This document shows, one piece after another, positions 6,529 to 7,787 of a stretch of 7,787 nucleotides of DNA (position 1 is the stretch's first letter; every line of letters begins with the position of its first letter). Source of the DNA: an uncultured Pirellula sp. (GTDB lineage: Bacteria; Planctomycetota; Planctomycetia; Pirellulales; Pirellulaceae); assembly GCA_903837255.1 (NCBI GenBank), contig CAILTZ010000627.1, positions 1 to 7,787 of the forward strand, read 5' to 3'. The translations under genes and the position numbers were made by a program. Under the pieces are notes generated by a model. It was not told the DNA's origin. It saw only the letters and a program-made list of their open reading frames with translations, and did no database searches.

Positions 6529-7704
6529 ATGACCCCTCCTTTTGAACTCTTTTCCAGTCGCTTGCAAAGCCGATCGCTGGCGATATTGGCCACTGTAGCC
6601 ATGCTGCTAGCCGGATGCACTGGCAGCGACAACAAGAATGCCGGGCAGCCCAAGGCCGGTTCTCCTAATGCCGGGGCCGGGGCCTCAGCAAGCACTCCGA
6701 CCAAAGCGGGTGCCAAGCGAATCATTCTGCTCAATAACACCGACTCGCCCTTTTGGGACGCTGCTCGAGCAGGAATTAAAAAAGCCCAAGAGGATCTCAA
6801 ACTCACCGACGCCGGATTCACCGCTAGCATGGACTCCAACGACGGAACCGAAACCGGCCAAATCGAAAAGCTCCGTCAGTATGGGACCCAAAGCGATATC
6901 GCGGCGGTGATCATCTCGCCTATCTCGTCAACCAACCCAGCCATCGCCGACGAACTCAAAAAACTCAAAGCCAAAGGGATCACCATCGGTTGCTTTGACA
7001 GCGATCTGGACAAGAAATTTCAAGAGCACCGCGAGTTCTACGTCGGTACCAACAACATCGCCGGCGGGAAAGTCTTGGGAACAGCCGCCAAGATGCTCAA
7101 GCCCGATGGAGCTCCCTACGTTCAATTCGTCGGTGTCGATAGCCAACAAAACGCTATCGAGCGCATGGAAGGCTTTACCTCAGCCGTCGGCGATAGGTTC
7201 GCTCAAAAGGATCGCAAGCTCGACGATGCCGACCGCAACCGCGCTCGTGACAATGTCCGAGATGTGATTGCCAAGTATCCCGATCTATCGCTCTTGGTCG
7301 GTATCTGGTCCTACAATGCACCGGCGATCGTCGACGTGGTCAAAGAGAAAAAGGCCCGAGGCAAGTTCACTATCGTCACCTTCGATGCCGAAGCCATCGC
7401 TATCCAGCAAATGGCCGAAGGAATGATCGATGCAATGGTTGTTCAAAACCCATTCGCGATGGGATACGAATCGGTTCGATATGCGTTTGCCAAGTCCAAG
7501 GGAGACCAGGAAACGCTCAAGGGGATGTTCCCGAACATCGGCCAACCCGGTGGCGATATCCTCGATACGGGTCTAAAAGTTGTCGTTCCACCAGGATCGC
7601 CACTGAAGCCCGAAATGTTTGAGTCGTTCGGAAAAAGCGTCGAATTCCTGGATATGGCCGCCTTCCAAGATTGGCTTAAAAAGTACGATCTGACGAGTTC
7701 ATGA
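6529..7704 (+). CDS. Sugar-type ABC transporter substrate-binding lipoprotein (periplasmic binding protein, RbsB-like fold)
   Basis: Captures a small solute, probably a sugar, outside the membrane and delivers it to an ABC importer. Seen, counting from ATG 6529 (391 residues): a type II signal peptide with lipobox LLAGC, cysteine 30 being the lipidated residue. A Gly/Ala/Pro/Asn-rich tether follows (about 31-63). A ribose/galactose-type binding domain then starts with RIILLNNTDSPFWDAARAG, continues with IISPISSTNPAI, GITIGCFDSDL and YVGTNNIAGGKVLG, and includes FDAEAIAIQQMAEG before VVQNPFAMGYES. These match the order of conserved blocks in the Peripla_BP_4 sugar-binding family. The exact ligand cannot be read from the sequence. 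The stop overlaps the next start by four bases (ATGA 7701-7704), so it is the first gene seen of an importer operon. In-frame starts at 6511 (ATG) and 6508 (TTG) are alternatives that would add 6 or 7 residues. Confidence 0.9.
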   Translation: MTPPFELFSSRLQSRSLAILATVAMLLAGCTGSDNKNAGQPKAGSPNAGAGASASTPTKAGAKRIILLNNTDSPFWDAARAGIKKAQEDLKLTDAGFTASMDSNDGTETGQIEKLRQYGTQSDIAAVIISPISSTNPAIADELKKLKAKGITIGCFDSDLDKKFQEHREFYVGTNNIAGGKVLGTAAKMLKPDGAPYVQFVGVDSQQNAIERMEGFTSAVGDRFAQKDRKLDDADRNRARDNVRDVIAKYPDLSLLVGIWSYNAPAIVDVVKEKKARGKFTIVTFDAEAIAIQQMAEGMIDAMVVQNPFAMGYESVRYAFAKSKGDQETLKGMFPNIGQPGGDILDTGLKVVVPPGSPLKPEMFESFGKSVEFLDMAAFQDWLKKYDLTSS

Positions 7705-7787
7705 GCAGCGACCACGCGAGCCCCTTGGGACGCTTGTGGTCAAGCGTCGAGTTCAAGCTGATTCTATCCTGGTTGTTGGTCGTTTTA
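7701..7787 (+). CDS. N-terminus of a membrane protein, probably the ABC transporter permease (3' end outside window)
   Basis: The ATG at 7701 overlaps the stop of the binding-protein gene (ATGA), and the frame stays open to the window edge for 29 codons. A short polar start (MSSDHASPLGRLW) leads into a hydrophobic stretch (FKLILSWLLVVL) that looks like a first membrane helix. With a binding protein immediately upstream, the natural call is a RbsC-type permease (BPD_transp_2 family). The ATPase is unlikely, because it would begin with soluble sequence leading to a Walker A motif. No strong ribosome binding site is seen, so translation probably depends on coupling. The identity rests mainly on context. 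Confidence 0.6.
   Translation, partial: MSSDHASPLGRLWSSVEFKLILSWLLVVL

Noticed and set aside
6260..6545. Three overlapping plus-strand open frames of 73-92 codons in the spacer
   Set aside because: They are open in several phases at once because the C/T-rich repeat has no stop codons. Their products are Pro/Phe-rich low-complexity sequence from the repeat.
6327..6839. A 170-codon minus-strand open frame crossing the spacer and the start of the binding-protein gene
   Set aside because: It runs antisense through the well-supported lipoprotein gene and through the frame-shifting 16-bp repeat. It shows no signal peptide, domain or ribosome binding site.

Overview
The window looks like chromosomal DNA of a planctomycete, probably of the Pirellulales type. 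This is an inference from gene style rather than from a marker gene. The signs are moderately GC-rich DNA, very large exported proteins built from a protease, beta-propellers and Ig/cadherin-like modules, an N-terminal zinc-ribbon plus membrane-anchor arrangement common in that phylum, and a long spacer with a poly-C/poly-T repeat.

Layout. Positions 2-121 (+) hold the last 39 codons of an unidentified gene. It converges on a two-gene minus-strand unit across a 36-bp gap. The first gene of that unit (6157 down to 3482) encodes an exported trypsin/HtrA-like serine protease with an intact His67-Asp104-Ser188 triad, fused to a beta-propeller and a C-terminal Ig-like domain. It has no recognisable PDZ domain. 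The second gene (3481 down to 158) starts on the base right after the first gene's TAA. It encodes a 1107-residue protein with an N-terminal C/H-C-C zinc-ribbon-like module, one transmembrane segment, and a long propeller/Ig-like/propeller exterior. The two are almost certainly co-translated and probably work together at the cell envelope. No known named system was recognised.

A spacer of about 370 bp (6158-6528) separates this unit from a divergent plus-strand operon. It holds a plausible sigma70-type promoter for the protease unit, near 6191-6219. It also holds a 16-bp tandem repeat of C-runs and T7 runs (6370-6431) whose minus strand could form a G-quadruplex. The plus-strand operon starts with a lipoprotein sugar-type ABC transporter substrate-binding protein (6529-7704). 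An ATGA overlap leads into the start of a membrane protein, probably the transporter permease, which is cut by the window edge.

The most notable item is the coupled pair: a propeller-fused protease and a membrane-anchored zinc-ribbon/propeller protein that share a propeller-then-Ig module.
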